Below, piece by piece: positions 33,412 to 47,300 of a DNA stretch of 64,000 bases. Position 1 is the stretch's first letter, and each line of letters begins with the position of its first letter. The position numbers and the translations under genes were made by a program. The DNA comes from Hydractinia symbiolongicarpus. Its lineage: Eukaryota; Cnidaria; Hydrozoa; Anthoathecata; Hydractiniidae. Below the pieces are notes generated by a model. That model was not told the DNA's origin, searched no databases, and saw only the letters and a list, made by a program, of their open reading frames with translations. The stretch lies in assembly GCF_029227915.1 (NCBI RefSeq), contig NC_079878.1, positions 17,858,001-17,922,000 on the forward strand. The letters run 5' to 3'.

Positions 33412-35594
33412 AGGTGAGGATCGGTCTGATCCTTCCCATCTCAATGGACTACGACGCCTCAAGTCGTTTTCCATTCCACAATGGCCATAGAACACCGTCA
33501 AGTACGTGCACAGTCTTCCAAAAGGTTATAATACGGCCTTTTGCAGCCTAATAAGAGCCTAACACGTAAATCAGGACCTTCCCGGAGCCCAGACTTGCTG
33601 CCATAGGTCTAGTCCTTCCACGCATCATGGACTACGACGCCTCAAGTCGTTTTCCAGTCCTCAATAGCCATAGAACACCGTCAAGTACGTGCACAGTCTT
33701 CCAAAACGTTATTATACGGCCTTTTGCTGTCGAATAAACGCCTTACACGTAAATGACGTGCTTCTACGAGCATAGACCGGCGGGGATCAGTCTAGTCCTT
33801 TCACACTCTATGAACTACGACGCCTCAAATCGTTTTCTATTCCGCAATGGCCATAGAACACCGTCAAGTACGTGCACAAACTTCTAAAGGTTATAATACG
33901 GCCTTTTGCAGCCTAATAAGAGCCTAACACGTAAATCAGGACCTTCCCGGAGCCCAGACTTGCTGCCATAAGTCTAGTCCTTCCACGCATCATGGACTAC
34001 GACGCCTCAAGTAGTTTTCCAGTCCTCAATAGCCATAGAACACCGTCAAGTACGTGCACAGTCTTCCAAAACGTTATTATACGGCCTTTTGCTGTCGAAT
34101 AAAGGCCTTACACGTAAATGACGTGCTTCTACGAGCATAGACCGGCGGAGATCAGTCTAGTCCTTTCACACTCTATGAACTACGACGCCTCAAATCGTTT
34201 TCTATTCCGCAATGGCCATAGAACACCGTCAAGTACGTGCACAAACTTCTAAAGGTTATAATACGGCTTTTTGCAGCCTAATAAGAGCCTAACACGTAAA
34301 TCACGACCTTCCCGGAGCCCAGACTTGTTGCCATAGGTCTAGTCCTTCCACTTACCATGGACTACGACGCCTCAAGGCCTTTTTCATTCTGCAATGGCCA
34401 TAGAACACCATCAACTGCATGCACGGCCTTCTAAATTTGTAGTACGGTCTTTGCAGCCTAATAGGGGCCTTACACGTAAATCACGTCTTCCAGGAGCCTA
34501 GACAGGTGAGGATCGGTCTGATCCTTCCCCTCTCAATGGACTACGACGCCTCAAGTCGTTTTCCATTCCACAATGGCCATAGAACACCGTCAAGTACGTG
34601 CACAGTCTTCCAAAAGGTTATAATACGGCCTTTTGCAGCCTAATAAGAGCCTAACACGTAAATCAGGACCTTCCCGGAGCCCAGACTTGCTGCCATAGGT
34701 CTAGTCCTTCCACGCATCATGGACTACGACGCCTCAAGTCGTTTTCCAGTCCTCAATAGCCATAGAACACCGTCAAGTACGTGCACAGTCTTCCAAAACG
34801 TTATTATACGGCCTTTTGCTGTCGAATAAACGCCTTACACGTAAATGACGTGCTTCTACGAGCATAGACCGGCGGGGATCAGTCTAGTCCTTTCACACTC
34901 TATGAACTACGACGCCTCAAATCGTTTTCTATTCCGCAATGGCCATAGAACACCGTCAAGTACGTGCACAAACTTCTAAAGGTTATAATACGGCCTTTTG
35001 CAGCCTAATAAGAGCCTAACACGTAAATCAGGACCTTCCCGGAGCCCAGACTTGCTGCCATAGGTCTAGTCCTTCCACGCATCATGGACTACGACGCCTC
35101 AAGTAGTTTTCCAGTCCTCAATAGCCATAGAACACCGTCAAGTACGTGCACAGTCTTCCAAAACGTTATTATACGGCCTTTTGCTGTCGAATAAAGGCCT
35201 TACACGTAAATGACGTGCTTCTACGAGCATAGACCGGCGGAGATCAGTCTAGTCCTTTCACACTCTATGAACTACGACGCCTCAAATCGTTTTCTATTCC
35301 GCAATGGCCATAGAACACCGTCAAGTACGTGCACAAACTTCTAAAGGTTATAATACGGCTTTTTGCAGCCTAATAAGAGCCTAACACTTAAATCACGACC
35401 TTCCCGGAGCCCAGACTTGTTGCCATAGGTCTAGTCCTTCCACTTATCATGGACTACGACGCCTCAAGGCCTTTTTCATTCTGCAATGGCCATAGAACAC
35501 CATCAACTGCATGCACGGCCTTCTAAATTTGTAGTACGGTCTTTGCAGCCTAATAGGGCCTTACACGTAAATCACGTCTTCCAGGAGCCTAGAC
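33412..35594. repeat. 1091-bp tandem duplication (six monomers)
   Basis: Copy 1 is 33412-34503 and copy 2 is 34504-35594, with offsets of 1091-1092. Both contain two rounds of the variant pair ending GCTGTCGAATAAA and AAACTTCTAAAGG. Differences are few, for example TTACCATGG against TTATCATGG (about 34352 and 35443). Confidence 0.8.
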
Positions 35595-38500
35595 AGGTGA
35601 GGATCGGTCTGATCCTTCCCCTCTCAATGGACTACGACGCCTCAAGTCGTTTTCCATTCCGCAATGGCCATAGAACACCATCAAGTACGTGCACAGTCTT
35701 CTAAAGATTATAATACGGCCTTCTGCAGCCTAATAAGGGCCTTACACGTAAATGACGTGCTTCTACGAGCATAGACAGGTGGCCATAGGTCTAGTCCTTG
35801 CACTCATCATGGACTACGACGCCTCAAGTCGTTTTTTATTCCGCAATGGCCATAGAACACCGTCAAGTACGTGCACAAACTTCTAAAGGTTATAATACGG
35901 CCTTTTGCAGCCTAATAACAGCCCAACACGTAAATCACGACCTTCCTGGAGCCCAGACTTGTTGCCATAGGTCTAGTCCTTCCACTCATCATGGACTACG
36001 ACGCCTCAAGTCGTTTTTCATTCTGCAATGGCCATAGAACACCATCAACTGCATGCACGGCCTTCTAAAATTTGTAGTACGGTCTTTTCCAGCCTAATAG
36101 GGCCTTATACGTGAATGACGTGCTTCTACGAGCATCGACAGGTGGCCATAGGTCTAGTCCTTGCACTCTTAATGGACTATGACGCATCAAGTCGTTTTCC
36201 ATTCCTCAATAGCCATAGAACACCATCAACTACATGCACAGTCTTCTAAATGCTGTAATACGGCTTTTTGCAGCCTAACAGGGATCTTACACGTAAATCA
36301 CGTCTTCCAGGAGCCTAGACAGGTGAGGATCGGTCTGATCCTTCCCCTCTCAATGGACTACGGCACCTCAAGTCGATTTCCATTACGCAATGGCCATAGA
36401 ACACCGTCAAGTACGTGCACAGTCTTCCAAAAAGTTATAATACGGCCTTTTGCAGCCTAATAAGAGCCTAACACGTAAATCAGGACCTTCCCGGAGCCCA
36501 GACTTGCTGCCATAGGTCTAGTCCTTGCACTCTTAACGGACTACGACGCATCAAGTCGTTTTCCAGTCCTCAATAGCCATAGAACACCGTCAAGTACGTG
36601 CACAGTCTTCCAAAACGTTATTATACGGCCTTTTGCTGTCGAATAAAGGCCTTACACGTAAATGACGTGCTTCTACGAGCATAGACCGGCGGGGATCAGT
36701 CTAGTCCTTTCACACTCTATGAACTACGACGCCTCAAATCGTTTTCTATTCCGCAATGGCCATAGAACACCGTCAAGTACGTGCACAAACTTCTAAAGGT
36801 TATAATACGGCCTTTTGCAGCCTAATAAGAGCCTAACACGCAAATCACGACCTTCCCGGAGCCCAGACTTGTTGCCATAGGTCTAGTCCTTCCACTCATC
36901 ATGGACTACGACGCCTCAAGTCGTTTTCCATTCTGCAATGGCCATAGAACACCATCAACTGCATGCACGGCCTTCTAAAATTTGTAGTACGGTCTTTTGC
37001 AGCCTAATAGGGCCTTATACGTGAATGACGTGCTTCTACGAGCATCGACAGGTGGCCATAGGTCTAGTCCTTGCACTCTTAATGGACTATGACGCATCAA
37101 GTCGTTTTCCATTCCTCAATAGCCATAGAACACCATCAACTACATGCACAGTCTTCTAAATGCTGTAATACGGCTTTTTGCAGCCTAACAGGGATCTTTC
37201 ACGTAAATCACGTCTTCCAGGAGCCTAGACAGGTGAGGATCGGTCTGATCCTTCCCCTCTCAATGGACTACGACACCTCAAGTCGTTTTCCATTCCGCAA
37301 TGGCCATAGAACACCGTCAAGTACGTGCACAGTCTTCCAAAAAGTTATTATACGGCCTTTTCCTGTCGAATAAAGGCCTTACACGTAAATGACGTGCTTC
37401 TACGAGCATAGACCGGCGGGGATCAGTCTAGTCCTTTCACACTCTATGAACTACGACGCCTCAAATCGTTTTCTATTCCGCAATGGCCATAGAACACCGT
37501 CAAGTACGTGCACAAACTTCTAAAGGTTATAATACGGCCTTTTGCAGCCTAATAAGAGCCTAACACGTAAATCACGACCTTCCCGGAGCCCAGACTTGTT
37601 GCCATAGGTCTAGTCCTTGCACTCTTAATGGACTATGACGCATCAAGTCGTTTTCCATTCCTCAATAGCCATAGAACACCATCAACTACATGCACAGTCT
37701 TCTAAATGCTGTAATACGGCTTTTTGCAGCCTAACAGGGATCTTACAAGTAAATCACGTGTTCCAGGAGCCTAGACAGGTGAGGATCGGTTTGATCCTTC
37801 CCCTCTCAATGGACTACGACGCCTCAAGTCGTTTTCCATTCCACAATGGCCATAGAACACCGTCAAGTACGTGCACAGTCTTCCAAAAGGTTATAATATG
37901 GCCTATTGCAGGCTAATAAGGGTCTTCCACGTAAATGACGTGCTTCTACGAGCATAAACAGGTGGCCACAGGTATAGTCCTTGCACTCCTAATGGACTAC
38001 GACGCGTCAAGTCGTTTTCCATTCCTCAGTGGCCATAAAACACCATCAACTACGTGCCCAAGCTTCTAAAGCTTATAATACGGCCTTTTGCAGCCTAATA
38101 AGGGCCTTGCAGGTAAATGACGTTCTACTACGAGCATAGACAGGTGGCCATAGGTCTAGTCCTTGCACTCTTAATGGACTATGACGCATCAAGTCGTTTT
38201 CCATTCCTCAATGGCCATAGAACACCATCAACTACATTCCCAGTCTTCTAAATGCTGTAATACGGCTTTTTGCAGCCTAACAGGGATCTTACACGTAAAT
38301 CACGTCTTCCAGGAGCCTAGACAGGTGAGGATCGGTCTGATCCTTCCCCTCTCAATGGACTACGACACCTCAAGTCATTTTCCATTCCGCTATGGCCATA
38401 GAACACCGTCAAGTACGTGCACAGTCTTCCAAAAAGTTATTATACGGCCTTTTGCTGTCGAATAAAGGCCTTACACGTAAATGACGTGCTTCTACGAGCA

Positions 38501-40296
38501 TAGACCGGCGGGGATCAGTCTAGTCCTTTCACACTCTATGAACTACGACGCCTCAAATCTTTTTCTATTCCGCAATGGCCATAGAACACCGTGAAGTACG
38601 TGCACAAACTTCTAAAGGTTATAATACGGCCTATTGCAGCCTAATAAGAGCCTAACACGTAAATCACGACCTTCCCGGAGCCCAGACTTGTTGCCATAGG
38701 TCTAGTCCTTCCACTCATCATGGACTACGACGCCGCAAGTCGTTTTTCATTCTGCAATGGCCATAGAACACCATCAACTTCATGCACGGCCTTCTAAAAT
38801 TTGTAGTACGGTCTTTTGCAGCCTAATAGGGCCTTATACGTGAATGACGTGCTTCTACGAGCATAGACAGGTGGCCATAGGTCTAGTCCTTGCACTCTTA
38901 ATGGACTATGACGCATCAAGTCGTTTTCCATTCCTCAATAGCCATAGAACACCATCAACTACATGCACAGTCTTCTAAATGCTGTAATACGGCTTTTTGC
39001 AGCCTAACAGGGATCTTACACGTAAATCACGTCTTCCAGGAGCCTAGACAGGTGAAGATCGGTCTGATCCTTCCCCTCTCAATGGACTACGACGCCTCAA
39101 GTCGTTTTCCATTCCGCAATGGCCATAGAACACCGTCAAGTACGTGCACAGTCTTCCAAAAAGTTATAATACGGCCTTTTGCAGCCTAATAAGAGCCTAA
39201 CACGTAAATCAGGACCTTCCCGGAGCCCAGACTTGCTGCCATAGGTCTAGTCCTTCCACGCATCATGGACTACAACGCCTCAAGTCGCTTTCCGTTCTGC
39301 AATGGCCATAGAACACCATCAACTACATGCGCAATCTTCTAAAGGCTGTAATACGGCTTTTTGCAGCCTAACAGGGACCTTACACGTAAATCACGTGCTT
39401 CAAATAGCCTAGACCGGCGGGGATCAGTCTAGTCCTTTCACACTCTATGAACTACGACGCCTAAAATCGTTTTCTATTCCGCAATGGCCATAGAACACCG
39501 TCAAGTACGTGCCCAAGCTTCTAAAGCTTATAATACGGCCTTTTGCAGCCTAATAAGGGCCTTACACGTAAATGACGTGCTTCTACGAGCATAGACCGGT
39601 GAGGATCGGTTCAGTCTTTCCACTCTCAATGGACTGCGACGTCTCAAGTCGTTTTCCATTCCGCAATGGCCATAGAACACCGTCAAGTACGTGCACAGTC
39701 TTCCAAAAGGTTATAATACGGCCTTTTGCAGCCTAATAAAGGCCTTACACGTAAATGACGTGCTTCTACGAGCATAGACAGGTGGCCATAGGTCTAGTCC
39801 TTGCACTCATCATGGACTACGACGCCTCAAGTCGTTTTCTATTTCGCAATGGCCATAGAACACCGTCAAGTACGTGCACAATCTTCTAAAGGTTATAATA
39901 CGGCCTTTTGCAGCCTAATAAGGGCCTTACACGTAAATGACGTGCTTCTACGAGCATAGACCGGTGAGGATCGGTTCAGTCTTTCCACTCTCAATGGACT
40001 GCGACGTCTCAAGTCGTTTTCCATTCCGCAATGGCCATAGAACACCGTCAAGTACGTGCACAGTCTTCCAAAAGGTTATAATACGGCCTTTTGCAGCCTA
40101 ATAAAGGCCTTACACGTAAATGAAGTGCTTCTACGAGCATAGACAGGTGGCCATAGGTCTAGTCCTTGCACTCATCATGGACTACGACGCCTCAAGTCGT
40201 TTTTTATTTCGCAATGGCCATAGAACACCGTCAAGTACGTGCACAATCTTCTAAAGGTTATAATACGGCCTTTTGCAGCCTAATAAGAGCCTAACA

Positions 40297-43200
40297 CGTA
40301 AATGACGTGCTTCTACGAGCATAGACAGGTGGCAATAGGTCTAGTCCTTGCACTCTTAATGGACTACGACGCATCAAGTCGTTTTCCAGTCCTCAATAGC
40401 CATAGAACACCGTCAGGTACGTGCACAGTCTTCCAAAACGTTATTATACGGCCTTTTGCTGTCGAATAAAGGCCTTACACGTAAATGACGTGCTTCTACG
40501 AGCATAGACCGGCGGGGATCAGTCTAGTCCTTTCACACTCTATGAACTACGACGCCTCAAATCGTTTTCTATTCCGCAATGGCCATAGAACACCGTCAAG
40601 TACGTGCACAAACTTCTAAAGGTTATAATACGGCCCTTTGCAGCCTAATAAGAGCCTAACACGCAAATCACGACCTTCCCGGAGCCCAGACTTGTTGCCA
40701 TAGCTCTAGTCCTTCCACTCATCATGGACTACGACGCCTCAAGTCGTTTTCCATTCTGCAATGGCCATAGAACACCATCAACTGCATGCACGGCCTTCTA
40801 AAATTTGTAGTACGGTCTTTTGCAGCCTAATAGGGCCTTATACGTGAATGACGTGCTTCTACGAGCATCGACAGGTGGCCATAGGTCTAGTCCTTGCACT
40901 CTTAATGGACTATGACGCATCAAGTCGTTTTCCATTCCTCAATAGCCATAGAACACCATCAACTACATGCACAGTCTTCTAAATGCTGTAATACGGCTTT
41001 TTGCAGCCTAACAGGGATCTTACACGTAAATCACGTCTTCCAGGAGCCTAGACAGGTGAGGATCGGTCTGATCCTTCCCCTCTCAATGGACTACGACACC
41101 TCAAGTCGTTTTCCATTCCGCAATGGCCATAGAACACCGTCAAGTACGTGCACAGTCTTCCAAAACGTTATAATACGGCCTTTTGCAGCCTAATAAGAGC
41201 CTAACACGTAAATCAGGACCTTCCCGGAGCCCAGACTTGCTGCCATAGGTCTAGTCCTTCCACGCATCATGGACTACGACGCCTCAAGTAGTTTTCCAGT
41301 CCTCAATAGCCATAGAACACCGTCAAGTACGTGCACAGTCTTCCAAAACGTTATTATACGGCTTTTTGCAGCCTAACAGGGACCTTACACGTAAATCACG
41401 TGCTTCAAGTAGCCTAGACCGGCGGGGATCAGTCTAGTCCTTCCACACTCTATGAACTACGACGCCTAAAATCGTTTTCTATTCCGCAATGCCCATAGAA
41501 CACCGTCAAGTACGTGCCCAAACTTCTAAAGCTTATAATACGGCCTTTTGCAGCCTAATAAGGGCCTTACACGTAAATGACGTTCTTCTACGAGCATAGA
41601 CAGGTTGCCATAGGTCTAGTCCTTGCACTCTTAATGGACTATGACGCATCAAGTCGTTTTCCATTCCTCAATGGCCATAGAACACCATCAACTACATGCG
41701 CAGTCTTCTAAACGCTGTAATACGGCTTTTTGCAGCCTGACAGGGATCTTACACGTAAATCACGTCTTCCAGGAGCCTAGACAGGTGAGGATCGGTCTGA
41801 TCCTTCCCCTCTCAATGGACTACGACGCCTCAAGTCGTTTTCCATTCCGCAATGGCCATAGAACACCATCAAGTACGTGCACAGTCTTCTAAAGATTATA
41901 ATACGGCCTTCTGCAGCCTAATAAGGGCCTTACACGTACATTATGTGCTTCGACGACCATAGACAGGTGGGGATTGGTGTAGTCCTTCCACTCTCAATGG
42001 AATACGACGCCTCAAGTCGTTTTCCATTCTGCAATGGCCATAGAGCACCATCAACTACATGCACAGACTTCTAAAGGATGTAATACGGCTTTTTGCAGTC
42101 TAATAGGGGACTTATACGTGAATGACGTGCTTCTACGAGCATAGACCGGTGAAAATCGGTTCTGTCTTTCCACTCTCAATGGACTGCGACGTCTCAAGTC
42201 GTTTTCCATTCCGCAATGGCCATAGAACACCGTCAAGTACGTGCACAGTCTTCCAAAAGGTTATAATACGGCCTTTTGCAGCCTAATAAAGGCCTTACAC
42301 GTAAATGACGTGCTTCTACGAGCATAGACAGGTGGCAATAGGTCTAGTCCTTGCACTCTTAATGGACTACGACGCATCAAGTCGTTTTCCAGTCCTCAAT
42401 AGCCATAGAACACCGTCAGGTACGTGCACAGTCTTCCAAAACGTTATTATACGGCCTTTTGCTGTCGAATAAAGGCCTTACACGTAAATGACGTGCTTCT
42501 ACGAGCATAGACCGGCGGGGATCAGTCTAGTCCTTTCACACTCTATGAACTACGACGCCTCAAATCGTTTTCTATTCCGCAATGGCCATAGAACACCGTC
42601 AAGTACGTGCACAAACTTCTAAAGGTTATAATACGGCCCTTTGCAGCCTAATAAGAGCCTAACACGCAAATCACGACCTTCCCGGAGCCCAGACTTGTTG
42701 CCATAGCTCTAGTCCTTCCACTCATCATGGACTACGACGCCTCAAGTCGTTTTCCATTCTGCAATGGCCATAGAACACCATCAACTGCATGCACGGCCTT
42801 CTAAAATTTGTAGTACGGTCTTTTGCAGCCTAATAGGGCCTTATACGTGAATGACGTGCTTCTACGAGCATCGACAGGTGGCCATAGGTCTAGTCCTTGC
42901 ACTCTTAATGGACTATGACGCATCAAGTCGTTTTCCATTCCTCAATAGCCATAGAACACCATCAACTACATGCACAGTCTTCTAAATGCTGTAATACGGC
43001 TTTTTGCAGCCTAACAGGGATCTTACACGTAAATCACGTCTTCCAGGAGCCTAGACAGGTGAGGATCGGTCTGATCCTTCCCCTCTCAATGGACTACGAC
43101 ACCTCAAGTCGTTTTCCATTCCGCAATGGCCATAGAACACCGTCAAGTACGTGCACAGTCTTCCAAAACGTTATAATACGGCCTTTTGCAGCCTAATAAG

Positions 43201-44302
43201 AGCCTAACACGTAAATCAGGACCTTCCCGGAGCCCAGACTTGCTGCCATAGGTCTAGTCCTTCCACGCATCATGGACTACGACGCCTCAAGTAGTTTTCC
43301 AGTCCTCAATAGCCATAGAACACCGTCAAGTACGTGCACAGTCTTCCAAAACGTTATTATACGGCTTTTTGCAGCCTAACAGGGACCTTACACGTAAATC
43401 ACGTGCTTCAAGTAGCCTAGACCGGCGGGGATCAGTCTAGTCCTTCCACACTCTATGAACTACGACGCCTAAAATCGTTTTCTATTCCGCAATGCCCATA
43501 GAACACCGTCAAGTACGTGCCCAAACTTCTAAAGCTTATAATACGGCCTTTTGCAGCCTAATAAGGGCCTTACACGTAAATGACGTTCTTCTACGAGCAT
43601 AGACAGGTTGCCATAGGTCTAGTCCTTGCACTCTTAATGGACTATGACGCATCAAGTCGTTTTCCATTCCTCAATGGCCATAGAACACCATCAACTACAT
43701 GCGCAGTCTTCTAAACGCTGTAATACGGCTTTTTGCAGCCTGACAGGGATCTTACACGTAAATCACGTCTTCCAGGAGCCTAGACAGGTGAGGATCGGTC
43801 TGATCCTTCCCCTCTCAATGGACTACGACGCCTCAAGTCGTTTTCCATTCCGCAATGGCCATAGAACACCATCAAGTACGTGCACAGTCTTCTAAAGATT
43901 ATAATACGGCCTTCTGCAGCCTAATAAGGGCCTTACACGTACATTATGTGCTTCGACGACCATAGACAGGTGGGGATTGGTGTAGTCCTTCCACTCTCAA
44001 TGGAATACGACGCCTCAAGTCGTTTTCCATTCTGCAATGGCCATAGAGCACCATCAACTACATGCACAGACTTCTAAAGGATGTAATACGGCTTTTTGCA
44101 GTCTAATAGGGGACTTATACGTGAATGACGTGCTTCTACGAGCATAGACCGGTGAAAATCGGTTCTGTCTTTCCACTCTCAATGGACTGCGACGTCTCAA
44201 GTCGTTTTCCATTCCGCAATGGCCATAGAACACCGTCAAGTACGTGCACAGTCTTCCAAAAGGTTATAATACGGCCTTTTGCAGCCTAATAAAGGCCTTA
44301 CA
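40297..44302. repeat. 2003-bp tandem duplication (11 monomers)
   Basis: Copy 1 (about 40297-42299) and copy 2 (about 42300-44302) share every landmark at offset 2003: 40912/42915, 41641/43644 and 42051/44054. I found no differences where I compared lines. The right boundary is where GGTGGCAATAGG gives way to GGTGACCATAGG after 44302. Confidence 0.85.
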
Positions 44303-47300
44303 CGTAAATGACGTGCTTCTACGAGCATAGACAGGTGACCATAGGTCTAGTCCTTGCACTCATCATGGACTACGACGCCTCAAGTCGTTTTCTATTCCGC
44401 AATGGCCATAGAACACCGTCAAGTACGTGCCCAAACTTCTAAAGCTTATAATACGGCCTTTTGCAGCCTAATAAGAGCCTAACACGTAAATGACGTGCTT
44501 CTACGAGCATAGACAGGTGGCCATAGGTCTAGTCCTTGCACTCTTAATGGACTACGACGCATCAAGTCGTTTTCCAGTCCTCAATAGCCATAGAACACCG
44601 TCAAGTACGTGCACAGTCTTTCAAAACGTTATTATACGGCCTTTTGCTGTCGAATAAAGGCCTTACACGTAAATGACGTGCTTCTACGAGCATAGACCGG
44701 CGGGGATCTGTCTAGTCCTTTCACACTCTATGAACTACGACGCCTCAAATCTTTTTCTATTCCGCAATGGCCATAGAACACCGTGAAGTACGTGCACAAA
44801 CTTCTAAAGGTTATAATACGGCTTTTTGCAGCCTAATAAGAGCCTAACACGTAAATCACGACCTTCCCGGAGCCCAGACTTGTTGCCATAGGTCTAGTCC
44901 TTCCACTCATCATGGACTACGACGCCGCAAGTCGTTTTTCATTCTGCAATGGCCATAGAACACCATCAACTTCATGCACGGCCTTCTAAAATTTGTAGTA
45001 CGGTCTTTTGCAGCCTAATAGGGCCTTATACGTGAATGACGTGCTTCTACGAGCATAGACAGGTGGCCATAGGTCTAGTCCTTGCACTCTTAATGGACTA
45101 TGACGCATCAAGTCGTTTTCCATTCCTCAATAGCCATAGAACACCATCAACTACATGCACAGTCTTCTAAATGCTGTAATACGGCTTTTTGCAGCCTAAC
45201 AGGGATCTTACACGTAAATCACGTCTTCCAGGAGCCTAGACAGGTGAGGATCGGTCTGATCCTTCCCCTCTCAATGGACTACGACACCTCAAGTCGTTTT
45301 CCATTCCGCAATGGCCATAGAACACCGTCAAGTACGTGCACAGTCTTCCAAAAAGTTATAATACGGCCTTTTGCAGCCTAATAAGAGCCTAACACGTAAA
45401 TCAGGACCTTCCCGGAGCCCAGACTTGCTGCCATAGGTCTAGTCCTTCCACGCATCATGGACTACAACGCCTCAAGTCGCTTTCCATTCTGCAATGGCCA
45501 TAGAACACCATCAACTACATGCGCAATCTTCTAAAGGCTGTAATACGGCTTTTTGCAGCCTAACAGGGACCTTACACGTAAATCACGTGCTTCAAATAGC
45601 CTAGACCGGCGGGGATCAGTCTAGTCCTTTCACACTCTATGAACTACGACGCCTAAAATCGTTTTCTATTCCGCAATGGCCATAGAACACCGTCAAGTAC
45701 GTGCCCAAACTTCTAAAGCTTATAATACGGCCTTTTGCAGCCTAATAGGGGCCTTACACGTAAATGACGTGCTTCTACGAGCATAGACCGGTGAGGATCG
45801 GTTCAGTCTTTCCACTCTCAATGGACTGCGACGTCTCAAGTCGTTTTCCATTCCGCAATGGCCATAGAACACCGTCAAGTACGTGCACAGTCTTCCAAAA
45901 GCTTATAATACGGCCTTTTGCAGCCTAATAAGGGCCTTACACGTAAATGACGTTCTTCTACGAGCATAGACAGGTTGCCATAGGTCTAGTCCTTGCACTC
46001 TTAATGGACTATGACGCATCAAGTCGTTTTCCATTCCTCAATGGCCATAGAACACCATCAACTACATGCGCAGTCTTCTAAATGCTGTAATACGGCTTTT
46101 TGCAGCCTGACAGGGATCTTACACGTAAATCACGTCTTCCAGGAGCCTAGACAGGTGAGGATCGGTCTGATCTTTCCCCTCTCAATGGACTACGACGCCT
46201 CAAGTCGTTTTCCATTCCGCAATGGCCATAGAACACCATCAAGTACGTGCACAGTCTTCTAAAGGTTATAATACGGCCTTTTGCAGCCTAATAAGAGCCT
46301 AACACGTACATTATGTGCTTCGACGACCATAGACAGGTGGGGATTGGTGTAGTCCTTCCACTCTCAATGGAATACGACGCCTCAAGTCGTTTTCCATTCT
46401 GCAATGGCCATAGAACACCATCAAGTACGTGCACAGTCTTCCAAAAAGTTATAATACGGCCTTTTGCAGCCTAATAAAGGCCTTACACGTAAATGACGTG
46501 CTTCTACGAGCATAGACAGGTGACCATAGGTCTAGTCCTTGCACTCATCATGGACTACGACGCCTCAAGTCGTTTTCTATTCCGCAATGGCCATAGAACA
46601 CCGTCAAGTACGTGCACAATCTTCTAAAGGTTATAATACGGCCTTTTGCAGCCTAATAAGAGCCTAACACGTAAATGACGTGCTTCTACGAGCATAGACA
46701 GGTGGCCATAGGTCTAGTCCTTGCACTCTTAATGGACTACGACGCATCAAGTCGTTTTCCAGTCCTCAATAGCCATAGAACACCGTCAAGTACGTGCACA
46801 GTCTTTCAAAACGTTATTATACGGCCTTTTGCTGTCGAATAAAGGCCTTACACGTAAATGACGTGCTTCTACGAGCATAGACCGGCGGGGATCAGTCTAG
46901 TCCTTTCACACTCTATGAACTACGACGCCTCAAATCTTTTTCTATTCCGCAATGGCCATAGAACACCGTGAAGTACGTGCACAAACTTCTAAAGGTTATA
47001 ATACGGCCTTTTGCAGCCTAATAAGAGCCTAACACGTAAATCACGACCTTCCCGGAGCCCAGACTTGTTGCCATAGGTCTAGTCCTTCCACTCATCATGG
47101 ACTACGACGCCGCAAGTCGTTTTTCATTCTGCAATGGCCATAGAACACCATCAACTTCATGCACGGCCTTCTAAAATTTGTAGTACGGTCTTTTGCCGCC
47201 TAATAGGGCCTTATACGTGAATGACGTGCTTCTACGAGCATAGACAGGTGGCCATAGGTCTAGTCCTTGCACTCTTAATGGACTATGACGCATCAAGTCG